64,000 nucleotides of DNA. Source: Sitta carolinensis (taxonomy: Eukaryota > Chordata > Aves > Passeriformes > Sittidae). The position numbers and the translations under genes were made by a program. Positions 1 through 11,333 of the stretch are shown here, one piece after another (the first letter of the stretch is position 1; each line of letters starts with the position of its first letter). The DNA lies in assembly GCA_032173965.1 (NCBI GenBank), contig CM063285.1:21797660-21861659 (forward strand), written 5' to 3'. The notes under the pieces are model-generated. The model was not told the origin of the DNA and ran no database searches. It saw only the letters and a list, made by a program, of their open reading frames with translations.

Positions 1-2792
1 AAAATTCTATATCAGATAAATTTCCTTGCTTTATAAGCAACTGCATAGTTCCAGGTGTTGGAAAAGAGCAGAAGCCATTCCATATGTTATTATATTTTAA
101 CATATAAAGAATGTGTATTAGGCAAGGAGGGAAAGGTCAGTGTAATTGGTTTAGCCTCCAGACACAAATCTTCTATATAACTAATTTTCACAGTTCTTAC
201 TAGCAAATTCTGCAAAGTAGTTTTCTTAAGGAAGAAGGGAAAAATATTGCTTCACTGGTAAACTGATTCGATTTCAGAATTACTGACTTTTTGAGATAAA
301 AATGACAACTTGTATGTGTCCCTCTTTGATCAAAAATTCCCAAGATAAATCAAAAGTAAGAAGCATCTAATAAGTCATGGATGAATGAAACGCTAAAATA
401 ACTTTTGCAGTGGAATGCCAGCCCATCTCTGTGGTACTTACAGAAGCCCAGCCCTTTTAGTGCTTTTCAATTTCCAGCTGAACTTTAGTTTTCATTTTGT
501 TGCTATTTACCGTTCTTCTTGTAAAACATAAGTCTGGTGTCAATTGTCTCTTTGTTGTAAATTAGGTAGTCAGACTGTGGTGATGATTGCAGTAACATGT
601 ATTTGTTTTCTGCTTAGGTTGGATTTACACTGGCCCATCAAGTGTTAGGGTTAGTTGATAATGTCTTTTCCTCCCTTTAAGTTTAAACTTTCCCTATAAA
701 GGTTTTTATTTAATTATGAGGTTCTATTTCCTAAAATGAAAGTAGTTGTAGAGAGAGTTCCCCCTGCAAATCTTCTGCATCTATTGTCTAGTTACAATGT
801 TAAGATTGGACAGCTTTCCTGTCATTCTGTTTTCTAGATTAAAATGCATTAACTGTGGAGTGCGTTAAAAAACTAATCTTAAGCAATTTAGCAAGAAATA
901 CCCATAGCATTTACAGTGGTCTGCAGAGCTCTTAAGATGAGCAGAGGCAGCAGCTGAGAGAAATTCCCAGAGAGAAAAGCCATATGACTTACCTTGAAAG
1001 CAAGACATGTCCAAAAAATCTAAGTAGAAATAATTTTCAAGTTCACATTTCCAATTATTTGACCTGTGTGTTTTGGCAAAAATCTTGCAACCCTTTGTTG
1101 AGCAATTGTTTCTTTAAGCATTTGCGTTTGCCTTGACATCTTGGCTTATTCAGGGAGCCTGCTTTGTGAACGAGCTCGTCAAAAGCTATGGAATCTGGAA
1201 GCCAGACTTCCATTAAGTGTGCCTGAGGATACAACGTGGGCTGTGAAGTGTGGGGAGGTTTTTTTTAAGTTTTTTCCAAAACGATTCTTAAAAAAACCCA
1301 CCTTGTTGAGCTGATGGTGGTAATGGTTATGCTCTCAATCCTGAATGCCTCTTTCACTTTACCTTAAAAATCTCACTGACTATCTTTGATCTTTATGCCT
1401 TAAACACTGGAGAGAAAACGATGAAACAAAATAAACAAACCAAAAAAGCCTTCCTGCCCACCAGCACAGATAAAATTTCTTTTTCTTCAGTATACAAATA
1501 AATGGCTGTTTTCTAACGCATAAATGTTCTTTTATGTTTTTGTATACGCACTGCACTGATATATAGAAACTAAAGTTTATTCAAAGTACGTCATGCCTAT
1601 GTTGCGTGCTGAATTCCCTCTCCCTCATCCTACACAATGGTTGTATTCATGTTGCAAAGAAAGCTTAACTGGCCTTGTTCTGAAGAGGCACAGTCGGCAT
1701 GCTTGCTAATTTTATCAGTGGAAGGAAATCAAAATCCAAAGAAAAGGGATTAATGATGGTAAAAATAAACAATAAAATATCAAATATTGCTCAAGTTGTG
1801 ATGTAATATGGATGAATTAGGTGGAAAGAACATTTTTTTCTTGCTTGCTTTTTTTATTTCCTTTCTGAGAAGCCACATTCTGAAAAATTTGAGAAGAGAT
1901 AATTTGATAATTTGAGTATTTGTAAAGCTCTAAGTAATTAAGCCACTTTCCATCTGGTGAAGGAAGAGCAGTGAGTACTTGAACATTTCTCATTGCATTT
2001 CTGTCATCTGGTATCTTGTACAGATTCATTGCAATAATTAGATGAGAGATGCAGTTGCTGTTGCAGCCAACTACTATTGAGAAGTGAAACAAAAATCTGG
2101 GGAAGATGAAATAATGGAGGGCACCTGGGAAGGGAGCTCGGTCTAAGGAAGAAGTTTCTGGTGGATGATAAGGCAGTGATATTGCAAACTCGAAGAGAAG
2201 GGAAAAAAAGAGAAAACGTGTGTTTAAATTGGAAATGGATTATTATATGAGAAGAATAAAGTTGGGAGATATTTGAGAAGGAAACAGCAGAGGTTGTGAG
2301 TTTAGGGGTGGAGGAGGTACTAGCTGAGGAGGGAAAATGGACAGCAGCTTTTCGAGGCAGAGAGAACTTGGAAACTTAGACCTATAACAAATTCAAGATC
2401 AGAGGCAGCAGTGTAAGCACAGCTCTGACAAGATGATGAAGGGAGGAAGGGGCAGCCTGTGCTCATTCTGTGTGTTGAGCTCTTCTGGCAAAACTGCCAT
2501 GCTGGTTTGTGAAACAAAGCATGGTACCGCACTGAGGGTTTGGGGATGGGGAAGTGTCAGCTCCTGGTACCCTGATGACCCAAAGAATGACGTCCCAATT
2601 TTAGCTGATAACTTCTGTGAAGGACTGTGTGCTGCAGGCAAACTCGGGAGGAAGCCAGGGTGGCGTAGCCCTCAGGTAGCAAATTGCAGAGCTGCCTGAC
2701 TCAAACGCATCTTCAGATAGATCTTGTTTGCGCTTCAACTGGTTTCTGATGCTGCTCCAAGCTGTATCCTACTGAACTTGAATGGTGTAAGG
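1..2792. other. AT-rich non-coding DNA, no gene seen
   Basis: No recognisable exon, repeat family or RNA gene is visible. The longest open frame here is a 91-codon minus-strand frame at 1817-2092. It has no splice-site or family support and its composition looks like chance. From about 2300 to 2790 the sequence becomes richer in G and C, but no repeat consensus is recognised. This is consistent with intron or intergenic DNA. Confidence 0.7.

Positions 2793-2834
<42 letters not shown>
2793..2834 (+). repeat. A42 homopolymer run
   Basis: This is an uninterrupted run of 42 A residues, preceded by GG and followed by a GAGTCG-type sequence. Such a run can be a retroposition tail or an expanded mononucleotide repeat. 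The sequence upstream does not read as a CR1 or a recognisable processed transcript, so a retrocopy origin is not supported. Its length may be imprecise because homopolymers are error-prone in sequencing. Confidence 0.9.
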
Positions 2835-2837
<3 letters not shown>

Positions 2838-3442
2838 TCGAAAATCTCCAGAATGCCGAGAGAGCGTTTACAGGAAGTGGTTAATGGGAGTGCAAGGTCT
2901 GGTGATTAAAAAGCTTGCTGCAGCCTCCTGTCTTTGATCTTACCATGGTGCTTGTCCCATCGATCACTCCCGTTTATTGCCTTATCTATGCACATTTGCT
3001 CTTTGTGGGGCTATTTACACAATCTATCCTCATCAGATTATCAGGTGATTTACTCCTTGTCTACACAAAACCAATTCACAATGGGTGATCCCATTGATGT
3101 GCAAGTGGGTTTTATACAATTCAGTTGACACTGAAGTAAATTGCACTGCCATAAACTCACAGGTTTGTAGTATGTGTGCACAAATGTGGATTAAGGGGTT
3201 GGCAGAATATCAATTACACTGATGTTGATTGCTGTACAGAACAAATGTTCAAAATAGAAAAAAATTTAGATAAGAAATATTCCAAGTACTGTTTTGCATC
3301 ATGGTGACCCTGATTAAAACCTACCCTGAAATAGATCACTCAAAGGTTTAAAAACATCTAAATGTGAATCTTTTTAAATTGTTAAAAAGAAAAAGGGAGG
3401 GAAGCTAACAAAGATGTTTAACATTTGGAGTATTGACTTTTA

Positions 3443-3455
3443 CCCCCCCCCCCCC
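3443..3455 (+). repeat. C13 homopolymer run
   Basis: This is a run of 13 C residues in otherwise AT-rich sequence. It is unusual here because most homopolymers in the window are A or T. Confidence 0.9.
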
Positions 3456-3712
3456 AACTTATAAATGGGGAGAAAACCCCCTAAAATACATTATTTTTCT
3501 AAAAAGGAATTATTTGGACGAAACAATACAGTAAAAACACTGTTCCTACTCTCTGTAACTGTAAAATAACTTGAATACTACCAACATACTTCTAAATTTC
3601 CCAAGAGCTTAAACTACTATTCAATTTTAAGCTTATCGGTTACTGAAAAGAATCAAGGCCTAAGAGAAGACTGAAAAGAAGAATTGCTGGCAGAAGTAAG
3701 ATAAGGAAATAA

Positions 3713-3736
3713 CACCACCCCCCCCCCCACCCCCCC
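3713..3736 (+). repeat. C-rich tract (C11-A-C7 core)
   Basis: This low-complexity tract is almost all C with single A interruptions, about 260 bp downstream of the C13 run. The G-rich complement could form G-quadruplex-like structures, but nothing in the sequence shows a function. Confidence 0.85.
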
Positions 3737-6700
3737 GAATAACACATGTACTCACATCAGGGCATCTGCAGTGAATTTTGCCCCCATCTGGATGTTGGGG
3801 AATGAATAGCAGCTCTGGAAGGCAGTGAGTGGGAATGGGGATGGCTGTGGAAGCAGTAGAATCTCTTTTCTGTCTCTGGCGAGCTTGTGCTGCTCAAGAG
3901 AAAATTTTCTTTCCTGCATTTGAGGGAGGTGCTTTCGTACTTTGTTTTCGCATCTACCTGGAAATTGAAAAAAATCTTCCTGCCTTGTGTTCTGTTTAAA
4001 CCTTGGGATCTGATTCAAATGTTTAAAAGCTACTTTGATTCTTTTAATCTTGAGCCTTATCTTCAAAAGGAGGAGCAATACTGATTAAAAATTAAGTATG
4101 GTACACTGAAAGAAACCAGGTTGAAACGTGATTTCTTTGACACATGAGTTTTGGTTGCTTTACCAGACACCCCAGCAACCAGGTGCTGATATTGGATTGG
4201 ATGAAGCTGGTTGATTCTGTATTTGGGAATTAATGATAAAGGTGTAAAAATCAGCTCCAATGGTACTATTATGAACTATTCTATGTCATTGCCTCCCTTA
4301 GGCAGTGTTCTAACTTCTTATAGAAGCAGCAAGCGAGCTATAGGCATTTAGGAGTTCCACTCTGAACTGCATGTGTTCAGCTAGATTTTGAATAAACGTA
4401 CAATATTTTGCTCTTTACGTAGTACTGTAGCTGCTCGTTTTTTCCCAAGAAAAATATGGGAGGTCAGAAAATCTGCATCTTACAAACTGCCAGGAGTAGA
4501 AGCCTGGCTTTTACAGAGCAGTCTCCAGTAAGAGAAAATAAATTTTCTGATAATGGCACTGCACTTTGTTTCTGTAGACAGCAAATTCAAAGAACACTTA
4601 GAGTAAATATCAAGCCGTACAATACATCTCTTGGGATAGACATTAATTTGAATCCTGAATGATGTATCACTCTAATAAAGTCAAAGTCAGACTGAACTGA
4701 ATAAAGGATGTCCTTCACCTGCTGCTTGGCCTGTCGCACATTTTGGAGATGAAGTAGTGGATTACATTCACAGAGCTAATGAAAGGTCTTAACAAATGAG
4801 AGAATATGCTAAAGAGACGGGGCAGTAGGGCTTGCTTCAATAAGAAACCAAATGTTCCCAAAGTGTTCTTTTTTTTTGTTCCTTGCCCCCATGATTAATC
4901 CGTATTTGAGACTGTTGACCCGAGTGATCATTCCCAAATGACCGTCTTTGCTTTCACTCTGCTTAGTCACTATTATTCTAATGCTGAGGCTCTATGCTTT
5001 CCTAAGACTGTTCCTCTTGTTCTGCTTGTCTCAATAGCTGTTTTTAGAAGATGTGTCTTTAATTAAGCTCAAGAAGAGTTAAGCTAAAAACTCCAGGAAA
5101 GGTTTTAACACAAAGAATGAAGAACTGCTTATGTTTAAATGTTTAAACATTTTGGCAGAAATAATAAAGTATGTTCATTACATTTGCTAGGAAGGGGAGA
5201 CTGGAATTCCACACACTGAACAATTGCAAAGATTTAACACTTGGGTATAAGAACATTTTAGAAATAAATGTATAGGGTGGTGATTTTCCAAGTGGAACTG
5301 AAAGTTAAATTAGAATTAGATCAAGATGCATGAAAAGGTATTGCATACCATTTTAGACTGGTGTTCTGTGATACACTGACGTTATTTTGGCAATATGAAA
5401 AGTAGCACTTGTATAAGTGAGTTCACACTGCCCTAGTAATTTCAGCCACAGAGCTACAACAACATAACTGGTGAAGAAAGATGAATGTGATTGATTGGAT
5501 AGAGTGCATGGATTAATAAGTGTCAGAGCAGTGAAAAAATGTGCAATGAAGAGAAACGGGGCATGGGGGGAGAAGGAAAACAGGTGTTATGGCTTACTAG
5601 GAGGTTTATGGAATTTGGCACAGAGTATTATCCCATATTTAGTGAAGCTGATGGCAAAGCTCCCATTAATTTAATCATGCAGAATCCAGACATTTCCCAG
5701 GGTATCCAGGAAACAAAAAAAAAAAAAAGGATTGTAGAGGGGCAAAATAATAATGAAAATATGGGAACTTGGAATAGCAACACTGAACAATACAAGCTTG
5801 TCAGGAGCCAGCCAACAGAAAACAGTGATTTATTAATAATAACCTTATTCTATCTTATTGCCCAGCTGAATGCAACTACAAACAAAGGTAGAATGGCTTT
5901 AAAGAATTCCTGTTCTGTCCTCTGCATCTACCTAAATAAATGTCCAAATGTTAACGCTTGTGAATTACCGTGTTGCAGAACAGTATGCTTGTCATTTGTT
6001 GGTTGACTGTGATGATTTGGAAAAATTCTGTTATTCTGTGTAGATGCTTCTAGCAATGATGAATGTGAGACAGTAGTCACTTTTTCCTCCTTAGGGAAGA
6101 ATGGCTCATCAGACAGGTGTACACTCTAATTTTTCTGATTTTTTTTAAGTAGGAGAATACCTTCAGTTTTCATACTCAAAACGTAGTTCTCTCAGTCTGT
6201 TCAGAGGCCATGTCTTAAGCTGTTCAATTTTCCACATATTGGTGAATATGTCTTCAAGATATTTTTAGCCTCTGAGCTATGTCTGAGAGTGCCTGGCTGT
6301 AAATAAGCTATGCATATTATGCAGAAGGGAGGAAATCTCAAAAAGAGGTTCAAAGAAGCCAACCTGATCTGTACTTAAATTATCACTCTAATTTTTTTTT
6401 TTCAGTAGAAAAATCTGTATCACAGGAAAAATGGAAATAAAAAGTGTTCTGATTAAGAGGCTATGAAACAAGTTGCTTGATGCTATCTTGAACTATGGGG
6501 CTACTTAAAGGAAGGTTTTATGAATAGTGGAGAAAGTGGTGTGGACTTTATTGTTATTACATGGTATAGTCACATTCAGTGGTTAATACCATTTTCTTTA
6601 TTGGGTTACATGATTCTGGATTCAGTGATCCATGACCAGAAAAGGTCTTGGATTAGTTTACTTCTAAAATTCAATTGTCTGCAGTCACAGCACTATGAGC

Positions 6701-8105
6701 TATTTATATTTGAGAAGTGCTTGGACATAGGAAACAAGAATTTTTTACCAAATGGATTTTTAATTCTGAGCAGCAGTTCCCAGAGTTATTTTTATGGGCT
6801 GTACCTAATAGTTTGGACTTAGAATAAGGGTCTTATAATAAAAATAATCTGTGTCATAGTAACTTTTTGTTCCAAGTCAGTTACAGGATGTTTATATGCA
6901 AGGGAGAATCCAGCACCCTTACTGAATGAATCACTGAGCGGGACTAACGCAGCTGAATTTTCCTAGCAGTTATTTCAGGCAACAAAATTTTCTGTCTCTG
7001 GCACCTGACTTTGCTCTCCATCAGAGCAGTTGGCGGGTGCCAGGTCTACTGGATAAATCCTGTTTCAGAATATATGTGGGAATAACTTTCCTATGCAGCT
7101 CGGTCGCTGTCACAGCCAAACACTGCCGTTTGGGGTGGTGTCAGCAGCCCTGGCCTCCCTCTTTATCAGAGAGATGGCCACTGGGCTTTCTTGACTGGTT
7201 GCTCTTGGTGTGCAGGTCATGTACCAGGCAGAATATCTGTGATCTCTGTTAGCAGCTCTGGGAGGGACTTGGTGGCTGCAGCAGGTTCTGCTGAAGTCCA
7301 CCACAACTGAAAGGTTCATGTACAAACACCATAGCAAGAATTTGAAGGTTAAAGTTTTGGCAACCTTGGCTTTTCAGTAGCATTTCAGTAGAAATTGTTT
7401 AGTGTTAATTATGATTTAATTTTTTCTATCTTAGAACTTGCAGTGTAGTAAAATGACTTGAGCCAGGTTGAGGAGCAAGAAAACTGCAGTATTAATCATT
7501 ACAAAAGTGCATATATTTTTCATGAATATGATTATATATGCTTGTCTAACTGTAAGAGTATCCAGTTATTTCTCTGCATCTCTGCATACCTTTTGGCTTA
7601 GGTATTGAATCTCTAAATTCTCTACTTATCACCTTTAAAATATGTTAATTACATATACTTCTGTCTTGTTCTGTCCCTGGCTTTTACATGCTATGCACAT
7701 AAATTCTATATGTTGTTAAAATGCCTAATATTAGTTATATATTTTATAGGCTGTTTTCATATAGGGAGATCATGTATTTATGTAACCAAAGAGCAAGGAA
7801 AAGCAAAGGACATTAGCAGTACCCACATGAAGCTTGTTGAAGCTGTATTTGCAGAGAAGATGAGGAGCCCTGGAATGGGAGGATCTGTTGGTAGCCAAGT
7901 AGAGCACTGAGTTTGTGACAAAGTGGGCATGGGAGTAGAGTAATATCTTGAAGGACAAATGTGTTAACATAGATTATTATTTTTACATTAATGGAAACCT
8001 TATGTGGTGTTTATTTATTCTGTTAATTTCTCAGAACTTTTCTCTTTTTCCAATTCAATATGAACTACATAGGTCTATAATTTAGATAGATGCATCCATC
8101 TTTAC

Positions 8106-8395
8106 ATCTCTTTAAATTCTACTTTCCTGTCTGTTACATCCATTAAGAACTTGATCTCATTAATTCTGACAGCGACTTCAACTAGCTGAGTGTATGCCAG
8201 TACTGACAAGACACTGATCATGAACTTTTCTGGGATTTGAATGAGACCTAAATTATAGATCATAAAGGCATGGATCATATTGTCAATGTCTGAGATTGTG
8301 TCTGGATGCTTGGTTACAAAGCTGACTGTCCCCAGCATATTCTATGGTCCAGCACTGGAAAGCTCAGCATGATGAATAAGACCAGTTGCAAAATT
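8106..8395 (-). pseudogene. possible broken exon, family not recognised
   Basis: On the minus strand a 290-nt block follows an acceptor-like TTTTGCAG and ends before a donor-like GTAAAG. Read from its first base it gives about 96 codons with one in-frame TAG, at 8342-8344. Seventeen codons precede the stop, and the open part after it runs to a TAA overlapping the donor. The product looks protein-like: it is rich in hydrophobic residues alternating with D, E, K and N, and includes HPDTISDIDNMIHAFMIYN and VAVRINEIKFLMDVTDRK, with no low-complexity sequence. I could not name a family. It may be a relic exon of a minus-strand gene, a real exon with a sequence error, or a chance frame. The last cannot be excluded because many chance frames of similar length occur in this window. 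Confidence 0.2.
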
Positions 8396-11200
8396 CTGCA
8401 AAATCCAATCAAGTATGGATTATGAGTTTAATTCCATGTTTCCTTTTAACGGTGTCTGATTTAAACCTGTAGGTATGTAGAATTTATGACAGTTCCTGTG
8501 ATAAAATATCATTAATCTGCAGCACACAGAATAGATATGTGAATATGGGGTTTAATTTAATATTGGGAGGAAAAGTCTTTTGAATGTAGTGGAGCAGTGA
8601 CTTGCATGGGATTTTGAGTTACGCTTTGAAGTGTTTCTGAGTCACTTCTTGACAAAACTGACAAGAAAGCTTCAGAAAGTTTGTCTCATTTGAAACTTCT
8701 GAAATATCACTTGGATATTGATGTCTACATGTATAGAACCAAAGTCGTTTTCTCTCTCTCTAGTATTTACTAGAGAGATAAAAAAGGTTAAACATTGACA
8801 TGCCACTCATTTAAAAATGGCTTAATTAAGGTGCTTCTGACATAAAGTGTGTAAGTAATTTGGGACAATCTTCCCTTGCTCAGGAACACATTTGAAAATG
8901 TGCTGATGGCAGGTCTAACAGTCTGCCATCTAGAAAGTGCTGCTCAAACACTTTGTCTTGTCTCTACTTCTCCATTTCGAAGTAAATGTGCTGTTTCTTT
9001 GCCTGCCTCAGACCTTATTTCGCTGATGATAGTTGAAAAACGGCATCCAATATCCTAAAATGGCATTAAAGGGTGATGCCTGTTGCTCTGAAGTGGCAGT
9101 AATTGTACCTTGTATTCAACATTTATGGCAGGGCAAACTTGCTCATCAACCTTGATTTCAGGGAACTATTTAAATCTTTAGTATGAATGTTTATAATCCA
9201 AAACAATATTTTGCTTTATATTACCTACAGTGCCTCATTCCATCCTGCTGTAAGGATAAACATGTAACATCTGTATTTGGGGAAATATTTAATGATATTG
9301 CAGATAGTTCTGTATGGAATTAGCAATATTCATATAAAAATGTTAAATATGAGTCCCTGTGTGTTGTAATTGTGCTCAACTCTGAGCTATTTTTCTTTTG
9401 CTGAATAGCTAATCTAGGCAAATGATAGGCTTACAAACATGCTTCTTGTTAGAACTACAGTTCCTAAAGTATTCAGCTGAGATGTAGGATCTTTTATTCT
9501 AGGAGAGGCCAGTATAACAGAAAATGCAATCTTCAAGGGAGTGAAATACACAAGTCACAAAAAAGCAGAAGGGAGAAAGTAGTATTATTCTAATCTCAGT
9601 ATTAAGTACATAAAGAACCAATCTACTGAAGCTGAATGACTTGTCTGAATGTAATCCAAATTTTTTTGTAGTAAAGCCAAGAAGATGACTTTGATTTCCC
9701 TAATGCTTCACCCCACTCTTGCTTCACAATATTCATTATTTTAAAGTGATCCCTAAATCCTGTTCATATCAAGTGAGAACAAAAGAAATATTTTCATCTT
9801 GTCAGGGACATGCTATTAATTTGCAAAGAATGCCCAAAGGTTTGACAGTATAAATCCTGCAATACCTGATAGCATATTGATGTGTTCCTTGTCCCCAGGG
9901 TCTTTCATACAGGGATTAAGATTTTTTTTTTTTTTTTTTACTTCTTCTTTTACCTACATGTAGAATGCTATCTATATGTTAAAATGTGCAATCTGCTTAC
10001 TCATTATTGGCAAAGAAACAAATTTTGAAATTTCTTCTGGCACATCTCCATCCCTAAATCTGCTGCACATAGCTGTTCTAAAGTTTCCTTTTTTCTCCAG
10101 CGTAGGCAGTCACTCTTTGTCCTCTACAGAGCAGATCAGTGCACAGGGAAATTTCATCTCAGCCCTGGTACAACTTGACTCCTGTGGTGTTTCAGTACTT
10201 TATTCTGGCCATCTGTGTCTTACTGCTTCAGCAAGTTTCCTCTTAGTATTGTCATTAAGCATTTTCTGCACGCAGACTTTGCACTTGGAAATGAGCAATG
10301 TTGTGTTAATCTAATTCTAGTGAATCAGCTAGACTGTGTAAATTTGCAGGGACATGTTGTTTGGACCAGAATGCATATTTCCCCCCTCCATAGTTCCTAT
10401 TTTTCCTTCTTTTTTTTTCTTGTTGCTAGTCCTCTAGTCACTTTCTATTCAGATATCTGTCCTATTGCCTATTACTAGTTACTTTACTCTGTAAAGAAAC
10501 CCTGACTTCCTCAGGTGTGGGAACCAGGACATCCTTCTGACTGTCCTGGAAAATTTATAAGTTACAAGAATTTAGGTAGAATGATAATTTACATATCACA
10601 GGGTGAAAAAGTAGAATTTTGGGATTTTATGTGAGTTTAAGGGGCAAAGATGGAGGAAATAGAGTGTGTCCCTGTCCTTTCTCTTCATCTCTTGTTCTCC
10701 ATCTTCTGCTGTGATGGTGGCACATTTTAATTGGTTTAGAGTAAAGGTACACTGTTCAATCTAGTCGATAGGTATTGGAGAGTTATTGTAAATAAAGCAT
10801 ACGTAGTCTTTAGTATAAAAGATAGTGCTATCCCAAGGGCAGAGGGGTTTTGTCACAACCTGGCCTGCAAGAAGATCTCAGCAGGCCAGAATCACAAATA
10901 TAAGATAACAAAGAATAAACAAGTCCTTGGAACAACAAGAGAACAGATGATCTCGACCTCTTTTTCTGACGCTGGGCTGGGGGAAACAGAAGCTTTCACA
11001 GAGACAGAGACAAGGTAAAGTCAGATTCAGGTGAAACAACAATAACAAGTATTCTTTCTGAAAACCTGACACTCAGGAATATAGTGCCTCTTTATAATTG
11101 AAAATTATTCATCAGGTCTTCTTGATTCAAAGACATTTAGGCAAGAGGAAGGGCTCACAAAGCAGTTCAATTTTTGGTGTTGATCTTGGTTTCCTGTCAC
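8396..11200. other. AT-rich non-coding DNA, no gene seen
   Basis: No repeat family or exon is recognised. There is a T18 run at 9922-9939. Two overlapping plus-strand frames at about 9976-10478 are leucine-, serine- and phenylalanine-rich, as chance frames in T-rich DNA tend to be. A short CT-containing inverted repeat is listed separately. Confidence 0.65.
8755..8778. repeat. short inverted repeat, 11-bp arms
   Basis: The arms TCTCTCTAGTA and TACTAGAGAGA are perfect complements separated by two bases. The left arm continues into a short CT repeat. It is a possible cruciform or hairpin, with no sign of function. Confidence 0.8.
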
Positions 11201-11333
11201 CTGCTGAATATCATACGTAATATCCAGTGGTGTGAGAATATAAATATGCTTTTGAAGAAGGTAAGGAAGCTTCTTTTCTCGAGAGTTTTCTATTGCCATT
11301 CTGCAAAGGTGTGCTGTTTTTCTCATTAGAGAT
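11201..11333 (-). other. possible exon with good splice-site context, unassigned
   Basis: On the minus strand a T-rich tract ending in TTTTAAAG is followed by 133 nt and then CAGCAG|GTGACA. Both boundaries fit vertebrate splice rules reasonably well. Two frames are informative. One is open throughout and beyond, a 73-codon frame at 11105-11326. The other reads about 40 codons, including NGNRKLSRKEASLPSSKAY, and stops at TGA 11211-11213 just before the donor, ending TGYYV. I recognise no family. Because both frames are open, coding potential is weak evidence, and this could be a chance pairing of splice-like motifs or a cryptic exon. Confidence 0.15.

Larger units (their letters stand above)
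2835..8105. other. AT-rich non-coding DNA, no gene seen
   Basis: The stretch is unique-looking with scattered chance open frames. The longest is 155 codons on the plus strand at 5539-6006; it contains a KKKK stretch from an A14 run at 5715-5728 and has no recognisable domain. A slightly GC-richer patch lies around 7030-7310. It contains a short open frame on each strand, which argues for chance. No CR1, LTR or RNA gene is recognised. Confidence 0.65.

Noticed and set aside
5539..6006. 155-codon plus-strand open frame, the longest in the window
   Set aside because: No domain, no splice context, contains a lysine stretch encoded by an A14 run, and lies in AT-rich DNA where chance frames of this size are expected among 64 kb in six frames.
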